Part shown: one piece after another, positions 7,992 through 16,340 of the stretch
How positions within the stretch are numbered: position 1 is the stretch's first letter
Layout of the letters: every line of letters starts with the position of its first letter
Assembly: GCF_900114995.1 (NCBI RefSeq)
Contig: NZ_FOUX01000005.1
Span: 62,001-126,000 of the forward strand
Length of the DNA stretch: 64,000 nt
Origin: Chitinophaga sp. YR627
GTDB lineage: Bacteria > Bacteroidota > Bacteroidia > Chitinophagales > Chitinophagaceae
Direction: 5' to 3'
Notes under the pieces: generated by a model
Databases searched by the model: none
What the model saw: only the letters and a program-made list of their open reading frames with translations
Told to the model about the DNA's origin: nothing
Translations under genes and position numbers: made by a program

Positions 7992-8143
7992 TTAAGCAGG
8001 CAGATGACGGTCATCAGACCATATGCTGATACTGATACAGGAAAAGACTTAGCGCTGTTCTGCTCCAGCTAAACAGGCAGATGACGGTCAGACTATATAC
8101 GACTACTGATGCAGAAAAATATTTAGTGCTGTTCTGCTCCGAC
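7992..8143. repeat. Imperfect tandem duplication at the end of the response-regulator gene
   Basis: Two copies of about 75 bp lie head to tail (7992-8067 and 8069-8143). A 17-nt block (7997-8013 and 8074-8090) and a 13-nt block (8054-8066 and 8128-8140) are identical. The right copy contains the last codons and stop of the response regulator; the left one is a displaced duplicate of that gene end plus 3' flank. Confidence 0.75.
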
Positions 8144-8530
8144 GAGGATCTCGCGGATCATGTTCTTTCCGATAGGTTTTACAAGATAACCGGATAAGGT
8201 TGGGAACTGACGGGCTTTCTGCAGATCACTTTCGTGCGTTGAACTGGTAAGGATATAGACCCGGATATGTTTTCCGGCAGGTAACTGCAGCTGTACAAAT
8301 TCAGTCATAAACTGCCAGCCATCCATGTAAGGCATATTAACGTCCAGCAGGATAAGGTCCGGTAATTCATCCGGATGTTCAAGGTGCGACTTGATATAAT
8401 TGAGCGCCTGTTCGCCGTCTGTAAACTTATGAATGCGTTCTACAAGATCCAGCCGCTCAAAGTGCTGCCGCATTACAAACTGGAATAATTCATCATCATC
8501 GACAATGCAAACATTCTTTACTTTACTCAT
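8123..8530 (-). CDS. Single-domain response regulator (CheY/Rcp1-like)
   Basis: 135 residues consisting only of a receiver domain: acidic pocket DDDE at residues 11-14, phospho-acceptor Asp63 in LLDVNMPYMDGW, the Thr/Ser switch in YILTSSTHESD, and the conserved Lys in LVKPIGKN. There is no output domain, so it must act through protein contacts, for example in a phosphorelay; no kinase lies next to it. The region upstream is a long non-coding gap and then the divergent LytS-type kinase. The 3' end of the gene has been duplicated in tandem just downstream. Confidence 0.92.
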   Translation of the reverse strand: MSKVKNVCIVDDDELFQFVMRQHFERLDLVERIHKFTDGEQALNYIKSHLEHPDELPDLILLDVNMPYMDGWQFMTEFVQLQLPAGKHIRVYILTSSTHESDLQKARQFPTLSGYLVKPIGKNMIREILVGAEQH

Positions 8531-9189
8531 CTGCTGTAAGGTGTATCGCGGTTATTAAAATAAACGTAGAGCTCCTCTTTCTTCTTCATGACTCGCCTGA
8601 CTTCAATATTGCTCAAACGTCCGGACCTGGTTTTTGATTTAAAGGCTTACGCCATAGCTTTTCGTAACCGCGGTGTCTTTCTGTTATGTTACTGATATTC
8701 GGAATAGTTGTTCGTACTGTTTATCGCCCAATCCCTGTGCCAGTATCCCTTAAAACAGTAAAACAATGTCCTTATTCCGTGCTGGTAACTATCCCAAACC
8801 ACATGTACGTTATTGCATTATTGGTGAAATTAAATAAAAAAAAATCCAAATATACTTTTCCGTAGTTTATAGCGGGTACCGTCATGTTGCATGTTGAAAT
8901 GGGAATTTTTTTCAACACTTTGCGGACTTAGCATGTTCCACACCGTTATTCCCATGCCTTCTGTTGCTTGCAGGACCGATTTTCATCAATACTTAGTTAT
9001 TTTGACACACCTGGTTACCTATATGGCCGATTAATAATAGTTTCTCCGGGGTTCGGGATATGATATGCTTCCTAATTCGCTAATAAACAGCAATATAAAA
9101 GAAAAGTACAAGTTTGCCGCCAAAAAACAGGCATTCATCTCAATATTTCCCGTAATGATGGATTTTTTTGGTTCTTTTGCCGTTGTTTA
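8531..9189. other. 659-base intergenic region between divergent signalling genes
   Basis: No frame longer than about 45 codons. It contains a run of nine A (near 8837), and a 41-codon plus-strand frame near the right end (9065-9190) described separately. It should contain divergent promoters for the response regulator and the LytS kinase, but I found no clear TTTG/TAnnTTTG pair. I see no tRNA-like fold. Confidence 0.5.
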
Positions 9190-9190
9190 A
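9065..9190 (+). CDS. Possible 41-residue leader ORF coupled to the kinase
   Basis: ATG 9065 opens a 41-codon frame that ends in TAA at 9188-9190, sharing its last A with the ATG of the kinase gene (TAATG). The peptide is unrelated to anything I recognise: a basic first half with KEKYKF and AAKKQ, then a hydrophobic FISIFPVMMDFFGSFAVV. The stop/start overlap is the usual geometry of translational coupling, but a chance frame cannot be excluded. Confidence 0.25.
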   Translation: MLPNSLINSNIKEKYKFAAKKQAFISIFPVMMDFFGSFAVV

Positions 9191-10263
9191 TGTCACACAC
9201 CGGAATGACTACACTTGTTAACGATACCAGACAGGCTTGGTATTCCAGGAAATGGGCACAGGTTTTCCTGCACGCCGTAGCCTGGATCACGCTCTTTTCA
9301 CTGCCTTATCTTTTGCGTCCTTCTCCTGATCAGCACAGAGGACCCGATCCCGATGAGCGCTACTGGCATATCCATTTCATCATCAATGCCATCCTGCTTA
9401 CACTCTTTTTCTATCTGAATTCAAATATGCTGATACCGAAACTGATCTATCGTAAGAAATACCTGCAATTCAGCGGCGTACTGCTGGTCCTTTTTGCGGC
9501 GCTTATTTACTTAAGATACCTCTTTGTACAGTCGTTTATCACGCATAAACAGGCAGAACTGAAACCGACCATCCTCTTCACCTTCTTCACCGTATTGTTC
9601 ATACTGGCCTGTAGTACGGCCTGGCGAATGATCCGGGACAAGATGAATGCAGACAAACTGGCCAGTGACAAAGAGAATGAAAATCTGAAAACGGAACTCT
9701 CCCTCCTGCGTTCTCAGGTAAGCCCCCATTTTATGTTCAATGTACTGAACAACATGGTGGCGCTGGCCAGAAAACAGTCAGATCAGCTGGAACCTTCCCT
9801 GATCAAATTATCCTCCCTCATGCGCTATATGCTGTATGAGGCCGATGAAGATACTGTGGCGCTGGATAAGGAAACAGACTATCTGCAAAGCTATATCGAC
9901 CTTCAGCAACAGCGCTTTGGCACAAAAGTACAGGTCAATGTATCCATGCAGCTGCCCGAGCACGGATACGAGATAGAACCGATGCTGCTGATCCCTTTCG
10001 TTGAGAATGCCTTTAAACATGGTACCGGACTCATTCCCGATGCCCGCATCGATATCGAACTACGCGCCAGACAAGGTCTGCTCCAGTTCTCTGTGATGAA
10101 TAAGTACAATCCTGAGTACACCGAGATCAAGGATAAGACCTCCGGTATCGGACTGACAAACGTTAAACGCAGACTCAACCTGTTATATAAAGACAATTAT
10201 CAGCTGCTGATCAGTAAAAAAGAGGGATGGTTTGTGGTATCTTTGCAGCTCCATTTACATTAA
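9190..10263 (+). CDS. LytS/YehU-type sensor histidine kinase
   Basis: 357 residues. Four hydrophobic segments (about 24-42, 61-80, 93-115, 127-145) form a membrane sensor; a short coiled coil (about 155-178) leads to the His_kinase domain with phospho-acceptor His180 in SQVSPHFMFNVLNNM. The ATPase domain shows PFVENAFKHG (N-box) and GIGLTNVKRRL (G-box). It phosphorylates LytTR regulators, and one follows 165 nt downstream (10429). ATG 9205 is an alternative start. Kinase and regulator would normally be adjacent; here an inverted-repeat element lies between them. Confidence 0.93.
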   Translation: MSHTGMTTLVNDTRQAWYSRKWAQVFLHAVAWITLFSLPYLLRPSPDQHRGPDPDERYWHIHFIINAILLTLFFYLNSNMLIPKLIYRKKYLQFSGVLLVLFAALIYLRYLFVQSFITHKQAELKPTILFTFFTVLFILACSTAWRMIRDKMNADKLASDKENENLKTELSLLRSQVSPHFMFNVLNNMVALARKQSDQLEPSLIKLSSLMRYMLYEADEDTVALDKETDYLQSYIDLQQQRFGTKVQVNVSMQLPEHGYEIEPMLLIPFVENAFKHGTGLIPDARIDIELRARQGLLQFSVMNKYNPEYTEIKDKTSGIGLTNVKRRLNLLYKDNYQLLISKKEGWFVVSLQLHLH

Positions 10264-10265
10264 AA

Positions 10266-10424
10266 AATTACGAATTAGGAATTAAAGATTAAGATTTAGC
10301 TTTACAACAATATTACCATGATAGAATTATTTAAGGATATAAAAGAAGCTCAATACACGATTGAAAATAAAACATTCATATCATCACTGACGGCTAACCA
10401 ATTCCTGATTCGTAATTCGTAATT
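10266..10424. repeat. Small inverted-repeat element between kinase and regulator
   Basis: Left arm AATTACGAATTAGGAATT (10266-10283) faces a right arm (10401-10424) whose reverse complement has the same start and end with 8 extra bases. The interior holds a 34-codon frame (10318-10422) that runs into the right arm. It has the size and AT-rich ends of a miniature, non-autonomous element and resembles the one at 55577-55791. The right arm abuts the start of the LytTR gene. Confidence 0.55.
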
Positions 10425-10428
10425 GAAC

Positions 10429-11142
10429 ATGACATTAAGATGTATCGCCGTCGACGACGAACCACTCGCGCTTGACCTCCTCGAAGACAACATCCGCCAG
10501 GTGCCTTTCCTGGAAATGGTTGCAAAATGTGCGGACGCCTTCGAAGCCATTAAAGTATTACAGGAAACCACTGTTGACCTGATCTTCCTTGATATACAGA
10601 TGCCCGGACTGACCGGCCTGCAATTCATACAGAGCCTGGCCCATAAACCGATGATCATCCTCATTACCGCTTACGAAAAATATGCGCTGGAAGGATTCGA
10701 ACTGGATGTGACCGATTACCTCGTAAAACCAGTCAGCCTCCCCCGCTTTATCAAAGCATGTAATAAGGCCAGAGAACTGCATCAGCTCAAACACCAGCAA
10801 CTGACAGCCGCTCCAGGTACCACACCCGAGTTTTTCTTCGTGAATTCAGACTATAGTCTGCTGAAGATCAATGTGGCTGATATCATCTGGATAGAAGCAT
10901 TAAAAGACTATATCAGGATCCATCTGACAGGCACTGCCAAACCTGTGGTGACACGTATGCCACTGAAACAGGTAGAAGAACAGCTGCCACCGGCCAGATT
11001 CATCCGTATACATAAATCCTATATTATTGCTGTCGCCCACATCACCGCTATTCGTAAAAACAGTGTTTTTATCGGTACCATGGAGTTGCCCGTGGGTGAT
11101 AATTACCGGGAAGCTGTAGCTGCACTGACAGGTACTAAATAG
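10429..11142 (+). CDS. LytTR response regulator
   Basis: 237 residues from ATG 10429. Receiver domain at 1-120: acidic pocket DDE (9-11), phospho-acceptor Asp55 in LIFLDIQMPG, Thr in ILITAYEKY and Lys in DYLVKPVS. LytTR DNA-binding domain at about 135-235 with WIEALKDYIRIH, the family's core strand, and RFIRIHKSYII. It would bind direct repeats as a dimer when phosphorylated by the kinase upstream. A TTG two codons earlier (10423) is in frame but lies inside the repeat arm; ATG 10429 is preferred. The outer-membrane protein gene downstream is a possible target. Confidence 0.93.
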   Translation: MTLRCIAVDDEPLALDLLEDNIRQVPFLEMVAKCADAFEAIKVLQETTVDLIFLDIQMPGLTGLQFIQSLAHKPMIILITAYEKYALEGFELDVTDYLVKPVSLPRFIKACNKARELHQLKHQQLTAAPGTTPEFFFVNSDYSLLKINVADIIWIEALKDYIRIHLTGTAKPVVTRMPLKQVEEQLPPARFIRIHKSYIIAVAHITAIRKNSVFIGTMELPVGDNYREAVAALTGTK

Positions 11143-11249
11143 GTCATTACCAGCTTATCATGTAGTACGGCCAACACCATTATTCACGTTTTTTGTCGCG
11201 TTATTTCCTTGCATTGTCTCATTTGCTATGTATAATGGAACCGCGCTAT

Positions 11250-11257
11250 TAGTTTTG
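11250..11257 (+). promoter_or_regulatory. Predicted -7 box of the outer-membrane protein gene
   Basis: TAGTTTTG matches TAnnTTTG; a TTTG lies 24 nt upstream (11222-11225), slightly beyond the usual spacing. It places transcription start near 11264 and favours ATG 11278 over 11269 or the GTG inside the box. Confidence 0.45.
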
Positions 11258-11277
11258 TGTTAATAAGAATGTTACTT

Positions 11278-13878
11278 ATGCAAAGAATTCTCTGGCTTTT
11301 TGCCATGTTGACCTTCTCCCTTTATGTATCCGCGCAGCAGCGCCCAGGTGGCGGAGCCGGCCCGGGTGGATTTGCGGGCGCCAAACCGCCAAGTATAGGA
11401 CGTATCTATGGAAAAGTCCTCGACAACGAAGGGAAGCCAATGCCTTATACCTCTGTGATCGTGTTCCAGAACAAACTTGATTCCGCTACCAATACCAGAA
11501 AAGAAATTCTCCTGAAAGGTGTTATCACGCAGAACAACGGCGAATTCAACCTGGAAGATCTGCCGGTAATGGGGCCATTGGTCCTGAAAATATCAGCGAC
11601 CGGTTTCAAGCCTTACGCACAGACCATTTCTTTCCTCACAAAGAAACCTGCGCCGGGCACCATGCCTTCATTTGACAAAGACCTGGGCAATATCAAACTG
11701 ACCAGCGATATCAGTCAGCTGCAGGGCGTTACTGTAACCGCCTCCAAACCACTCATGAAAGTGGATATGGACAAGAAAGTATTCAACGTCGAACAGAATA
11801 TTTCCAGCGCCGGTGGTACCGCACAGGACGTAATGAGGAACGTACCTTCCGTAAACATCGATATCGATGGTAAGATGACCATGCGTAATTCAGCCCCACA
11901 ATTGCTGATAGATGGCCGTCCGACCACCCTCACCCTCGATCAGATCCCTGCAGATGCGATCGAAAGCGTGGAAGTAATGACCGCTCCGAGCGCTAAATAC
12001 GACGCTTCAGGTGGTGGTGCTGGTATCGTGAACATCGTGCTGAAAAAGAACCGTAAAACCGGTTATAATGGTAATCTCCGTGCAGGTGTAGATAAACGTG
12101 GTGGTATTAATGGCGGCGCTGACTTCAACCTCCGTCAGGGTAAAGTGAACATCACCGCCAGCGGTATGATCAACCAGATCCGCGATCGTACCAACGGTCA
12201 CACCGACAGGCTGGATATCGCAGATGATCCGAACATTCACACCCTGCAGGAAAACACTTCCAAAACCAATGGCGGTTTCATGTTTGGCCGTCTCGGACTC
12301 GACTACTTCGTTACTAACCGTACCACTTTATCGGTGTCCGGTATCAAAGTACATGGCTCATTCAAACCATCCAGCATCCTCGACATCAATAGCGATACCC
12401 TTTACTCCGGTTCGCCAATGACGTCTTTCAGCCGCAGGACTACCCAGGGTGAACGTACCTTCAATGGTAACGGTCTGGTATTAGGTTTAAAACACCTCTT
12501 CCCGCACGAAGGAGAAGAACTGACCATGGACGCCAACTACTTCGGTGGTAAAAGCGACAACAGCTCCGATTACAGTACTGACTACTACAATATCAAAGGT
12601 GGCGCTGTGACCGGCAACGAACTGGAAAAGATCGACGGTAGCGGTAAAATGCGCAACATCACCGCTCAGACCGACTACGTAAAACCACTGGGCGCCAAAA
12701 GTAAACTGGAAGCAGGCTTACGTGCGGCCTTCCGTCACATCGAGAACAATAACTACAATTATCTGTTCAACGAATCAACGAATCAGTATGACCTCACTTC
12801 CGGTAATACCAGCAACTATAAAAATAATGAAAGCGTGTACGCTGCCTATGCTACCTTCAGCAGCAGCATCCACAACTTCAGCTATAAATTAGGACTGCGT
12901 GGGGAAAGTTCAGAGTATACCGGCGAACTGGTTCAGACAGGTCAGAAATTCAGCAACAGCTACCCTATCAGCCTGTTCCCGACTGTCTTCCTGAGCCAGA
13001 AACTGAAACACGACCAGGAAGTACAGATCAGTGCGACCCGTCGTATCAACCGCCCGAACTTCTTCCAGCTGATACCTTTTGCTGACTCTACTGACAAGTT
13101 CAATATCACTAAAGGTAACCCGGGCCTGGTACCGGAGTTCACACAGTCCCTGGAATTGTCTTACCTGAAAACGTTCAAGGGTAACCACACCTTGCTGGGT
13201 TCCGTGTACTACAAACACACCGATAACACCATCACAAGTTTTATCGACCGCCAGACAGACCCGGCAACCGGCAACACAGCGCTGATCAATACTTACATCA
13301 ACGCCAGCAGCAGTTATACAACAGGTGCAGAGATCACGGTTCAGAACTATTTCACCAAATGGTGGGATGTGTCCACCAACATCAACCTGTATAATTCCAA
13401 GATCAACGCCAACGCAGGCGCTCAGCAGGATGCCCTGTGGAGCATGTTCGGCAAGATCAACAGTAACTTCAAACTGCCAAAAGCATTTGATCTGCAGCTG
13501 ACCGGGACCTATCAGTCCAAAACCAATCTGCCGATCAATACAAACACCGGCTTTGGCGGCGGTCCTCCAGGTCTGGAAGCACAGAGCGCCTCTCAGGGTT
13601 ATATCCGTTCTTTCTACGGTATAGACATCGCCCTGAAGAAAAGCTTCCTGAAAACAAAGGCACTGACGGCTACTCTGGGCGTAACAGATATCTTCCGCTC
13701 ACGTAAAACCAGTCAGTACTCTTACAGCGACTACTTTATACAGAACTACGAACGTCTGAGAAACCCGCAGATGATCAAACTGAACATCGCCTACCGCTTT
13801 GGTAAAGTAGATGCTTCCCTGTTCAAACGTAAGAGCTCAGGAGCTGGTAACCAGGGTATGATGGACGGCATGCAGTAA
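11278..13878 (+). CDS. Outer-membrane beta-barrel protein, TonB-receptor-like
   Basis: About 866 residues: signal peptide (ILWLFAMLTFSLYVSAQ), a low-complexity Gly/Pro linker (QRPGGGAGPGGFAG), a carboxypeptidase-regulatory-like domain (IGRIYGKVLDNEGKPMPYTS), a plug-like region (QDVMRNVPSVNIDIDGKMT ... VEVMTAPSAKYDASGGGAGI) and a long C-terminal barrel (about 400-866) of the outer_membrane beta-barrel 3 type. No SusD partner follows, so it is not a classic SusC. The role is probably uptake or surface remodelling in the outer membrane; ligand unknown. It ends in a Met/Gly-rich tail QGMMDGMQ. The upstream LytS/LytTR pair may control it. Confidence 0.88.
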   Translation: MQRILWLFAMLTFSLYVSAQQRPGGGAGPGGFAGAKPPSIGRIYGKVLDNEGKPMPYTSVIVFQNKLDSATNTRKEILLKGVITQNNGEFNLEDLPVMGPLVLKISATGFKPYAQTISFLTKKPAPGTMPSFDKDLGNIKLTSDISQLQGVTVTASKPLMKVDMDKKVFNVEQNISSAGGTAQDVMRNVPSVNIDIDGKMTMRNSAPQLLIDGRPTTLTLDQIPADAIESVEVMTAPSAKYDASGGGAGIVNIVLKKNRKTGYNGNLRAGVDKRGGINGGADFNLRQGKVNITASGMINQIRDRTNGHTDRLDIADDPNIHTLQENTSKTNGGFMFGRLGLDYFVTNRTTLSVSGIKVHGSFKPSSILDINSDTLYSGSPMTSFSRRTTQGERTFNGNGLVLGLKHLFPHEGEELTMDANYFGGKSDNSSDYSTDYYNIKGGAVTGNELEKIDGSGKMRNITAQTDYVKPLGAKSKLEAGLRAAFRHIENNNYNYLFNESTNQYDLTSGNTSNYKNNESVYAAYATFSSSIHNFSYKLGLRGESSEYTGELVQTGQKFSNSYPISLFPTVFLSQKLKHDQEVQISATRRINRPNFFQLIPFADSTDKFNITKGNPGLVPEFTQSLELSYLKTFKGNHTLLGSVYYKHTDNTITSFIDRQTDPATGNTALINTYINASSSYTTGAEITVQNYFTKWWDVSTNINLYNSKINANAGAQQDALWSMFGKINSNFKLPKAFDLQLTGTYQSKTNLPINTNTGFGGGPPGLEAQSASQGYIRSFYGIDIALKKSFLKTKALTATLGVTDIFRSRKTSQYSYSDYFIQNYERLRNPQMIKLNIAYRFGKVDASLFKRKSSGAGNQGMMDGMQ

Positions 13879-13902
13879 CACACATATCACGGAACAACAT
13901 AT

Positions 13903-13948
13903 AAAAGCAAAAAGCGAATGGTCAGACAGCCATTCGCTTTTTGCTTTT
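13903..13948. terminator. Strong bidirectional terminator
   Basis: 19-bp perfect stem (13903-13921 with 13930-13948), 8-nt loop, A-rich left and T-rich right, between convergent stops at 13878 and 13965. Confidence 0.9.
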
Positions 13949-13964
13949 ATAAAATAGTCAGGGG

Positions 13965-14366
13965 TTAAGCATTCATAAATTCAAGGTCGAAATAGTACTC
14001 CCTGTGATCCGCAGGATTCACATAAATAGAGATTTGCTTGTGCCTTTCCAGCAGAAAACTGACCGTCATCCTGTCTTTGTATATATAAGGACTCAGCAGC
14101 TCCATATGGGTGTGCGTATCGGGCTGATAGGCGCAGGAAAGATAACAGATCTCCCTTTCGCGCATCTCAACACTCCGGAGACCGATCAGGCCATCCATCA
14201 TGTGCACCTCTAGTCCCTCATTGTCAGAAGGCTCCTCATAATAATTGGAAGTAATAACGGTACAATCCTGTGCGCTCACCGTGATCCGGCTGCCTGTAGT
14301 TTTAAGCGTGGCATTCGGCTCCGGCGGGCTTTGGGGAAATAGCAGTCCTATGATTCTTTTCAGCAT
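13965..14366 (-). CDS. Hypothetical protein, 133 residues
   Basis: Not recognised. The N-terminus MLKRIIGLLFPQSPPEP is a short amphipathic or weakly hydrophobic stretch followed by a proline-rich linker; the rest looks like a compact alpha/beta protein with many acidic and aromatic residues (NYYEEPSDNEGLEVHMMDG, REICYLSCAYQPD, EYYFDLEFM). There is no signal-peptidase site, so it is probably cytosolic or peripheral. The frame opens two codons earlier at a TTG, but ATG 14366 is the better start. It is monocistronic between a terminator and a gap of 136 nt. Confidence 0.65.
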   Translation of the reverse strand: MLKRIIGLLFPQSPPEPNATLKTTGSRITVSAQDCTVITSNYYEEPSDNEGLEVHMMDGLIGLRSVEMREREICYLSCAYQPDTHTHMELLSPYIYKDRMTVSFLLERHKQISIYVNPADHREYYFDLEFMNA

Positions 14367-14502
14367 AAACAATTGCTTTTACAAATGAGATCAAGGCTGG
14401 CATTGGTTAGTCCTGTATTCAGTCTAAGGGGCAGATCCGGGCTGATTAAACAGCCCCGTCGCTGACAGGGCTGTGCTGTTGGTTCAAATATACAAAGTAT
14501 CC

Positions 14503-14925
14503 TCAAATATCTTCTGCATCATATACGATCACTTTCTTCCAGACAGAAGAACACTCTTCTATGAATTTCAGGTGCGCGGGATCGGTCTGGTAAATGTCCT
14601 GCTCTGCCTTGTTCTTAAAGAACAGCAGCCACGACACCTGGTAGGAACGGTCAATCACGTCTCTGTTGGTGCTGGAAGGCGTACCAATATGATGTTGCTG
14701 GATAGTTTTTGCTCCTTTAGCCAGTTTCTGCAGACCGGCGATCAGTTTTGCCTTGTCCTCCTGGCTATCAGGATTGTGCAGCCAGAAATAAACATGATGG
14801 ACGAATACCTTCTGTGCAGGCGCGGCAGCGGCCATTGCAGCACCTCCTGTCATGGTAGCGATACCGGTCACCGCGGCAGTCTTACCGGCAGCAGAGAGGA
14901 ATTGTCTTCTGGTTTGTTTTGACAT
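14503..14925 (-). CDS. Dabb-domain protein with Tat signal
   Basis: 140 residues from ATG 14925. A twin-arginine signal (SKQTRRQFLSAAG, then an Ala-rich hydrophobic core ending AAAAPAQ) sends it folded across the inner membrane. The mature part is a stress-responsive A/B-barrel (Dabb) ferredoxin-like domain: KVFVHHVYFWLHNP at its start and YQVSWLLFFKNKAEQDIYQTDPAHLKFIEE near the end of the second half (shown here in part: HLKFIEE). Dabb proteins dimerise; some bind or cyclise small ligands. Role unknown. The open frame extends to 15030, but the extra segment would hide the Tat motif behind 35 residues. Confidence 0.85.
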   Translation of the reverse strand: MSKQTRRQFLSAAGKTAAVTGIATMTGGAAMAAAAPAQKVFVHHVYFWLHNPDSQEDKAKLIAGLQKLAKGAKTIQQHHIGTPSSTNRDVIDRSYQVSWLLFFKNKAEQDIYQTDPAHLKFIEECSSVWKKVIVYDAEDI

Positions 14926-15105
14926 AGGGTCAGTTTTTATATAGAAAAATAATAAAAATATTAGAATCCATGCCAATTCTAACTGGATCGTTTTTTGCAC
15001 TTCTGTGTTTGATTCCACGAACCAGGACACAACTCAGCCCTAAAGCCCTGTTTATTCCTTCTCCTTGTGACGTCAATTCACTTTACTGCGTTAAAACCTT
15101 TTGGT

Positions 15106-16305
15106 ATGGATACATTTGACATGAAGCCAGAGATACTCTATGTGAGTACTTATTCCCCCCGTAAATGTGGTATTGCCACTTTTACCGCCGATCTCACCAA
15201 TGAACTTATGTACCTGCTCAAACATGAGTTTGAGGTCAGCGTATGCGCTTTGGACAAACGGGCCAACACAGATAATTATGCATCTCCGGTTACAATGGTC
15301 ATGGACGGTTGCAGACTGAACTCGTGTATTGCAGGGGCTGAAGCAATTAATCAGAATCCCGCCATCAAAATGGTGTGTATAGAGCATGAATTCGGTCTTT
15401 TCGGCGGAAATATGGGCGAATATGTGCTCGCCTTCATCTCCCTGCTCACCAAACCATTCATCATCCGCTTCCATACCGTCCTGCCTGATCCGGATATTGA
15501 GCGGCTGAAACTGGTAAGAAGCATCTGTCTGCTGGCAGATAAAGTGCTTGTCATGACACAGCACTCCCATCGCTTACTGGTGCAGGACTATAATATCAAG
15601 GCAGAGAAACTGGCCATTATCCCGCACGGTACGCATTTTATACCGGCGGCCAACAAAAACGAACTCAGAACCAAACTGCATCTCGATAATAAGAAGATTT
15701 TAACCACCTTTGGCCTGCTGAGTCCGAACAAGGGTATCGAAACCGGTATCAAGGCAATGGTCAAAATCGCTGCGGAATTTCCTGAAGCAGTATACATCAT
15801 ACTGGGGAATACCCACCCCAACCTGGTCGCTTCTGAAGGAGAGGCCTATCGTGAAAGTCTTGAACAACTGATAAGAGACAATAATCTGACGGATAATGTT
15901 AAACTGGTGAATGAATTCATTCCAACACATGTCCTGCTCAATTATCTCTCACTGACAGATATTTACCTTTTTACCTCCCGCGATCGTAACCAGGCGATGA
16001 GCGGCACCTTCATGTACGCGATGAGCGCAGGTTGTCCGATCATTTCCAACGCCTTTGTACTGGCAGAAGAGATGCTGGACAAGGAAACCGGTATCATCAT
16101 CGAATCAGGTGATGAAGATGCGCTTGCTGATAACGCCATTTATCTCCTGAGCAATGAGCAAATCCGTCAGGAAATGGGCAAAAAGGCGTTCATGAAAACA
16201 AGGAATACCATGTGGGGCACCGTCGCACGTAAACACGCGATGCTGTTTTATGAGCTGATGAAAAAACAACTTCCAACTTACGATAATAACCTTGCAGCAC
16301 TGTAA
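15106..16305 (+). CDS. GT4-like glycosyltransferase with degenerate EX7E motif
   Basis: 399 residues, GT-B fold. The N-terminal half starts EILYVSTYSPRKCGIATFTADL, typical of GT4; the C-terminal half has ILTTFGLLSPNKGIETGI (acceptor of the nucleotide-sugar phosphate) and FTSRDRNQAMSGTFMYAMSA. At the usual E-x7-E catalytic motif the two Glu are replaced (Gln and Tyr), while the following SAGCPIIS is normal. It may therefore have altered chemistry or be non-catalytic. Cytosolic; first of three genes reading right (35 nt to the next). Sugar unknown; the nearby GH130 suggests mannose. The frame continues to GTG 15067, but ATG 15106 is the better start. Confidence 0.85.
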   Translation: MDTFDMKPEILYVSTYSPRKCGIATFTADLTNELMYLLKHEFEVSVCALDKRANTDNYASPVTMVMDGCRLNSCIAGAEAINQNPAIKMVCIEHEFGLFGGNMGEYVLAFISLLTKPFIIRFHTVLPDPDIERLKLVRSICLLADKVLVMTQHSHRLLVQDYNIKAEKLAIIPHGTHFIPAANKNELRTKLHLDNKKILTTFGLLSPNKGIETGIKAMVKIAAEFPEAVYIILGNTHPNLVASEGEAYRESLEQLIRDNNLTDNVKLVNEFIPTHVLLNYLSLTDIYLFTSRDRNQAMSGTFMYAMSAGCPIISNAFVLAEEMLDKETGIIIESGDEDALADNAIYLLSNEQIRQEMGKKAFMKTRNTMWGTVARKHAMLFYELMKKQLPTYDNNLAAL

Positions 16306-16340
16306 ACACCGTTGCGTATTATCTCACTAAAAAGAATTAC

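Noticed and set aside
8531..9189. Hidden tRNA or small RNA in the long gap
   Set aside because: No cloverleaf or strong hairpin with T-run was found by eye.
10318..10422. 34-codon frame as a real gene
   Set aside because: It ends in the repeat arm and has no ribosome-binding sequence or family; treated as part of the element.
11143..11249. Canonical sigma70-type promoter (TATAAT at 11231)
   Set aside because: A TATAATG stretch exists, but Bacteroidota use TAnnTTTG, and a full match lies at 11250-11257 at a better distance from the ATG.
12910..13218. 102-codon antisense frame in the outer-membrane protein gene
   Set aside because: Shadow frame; the sense strand encodes an unbroken barrel.
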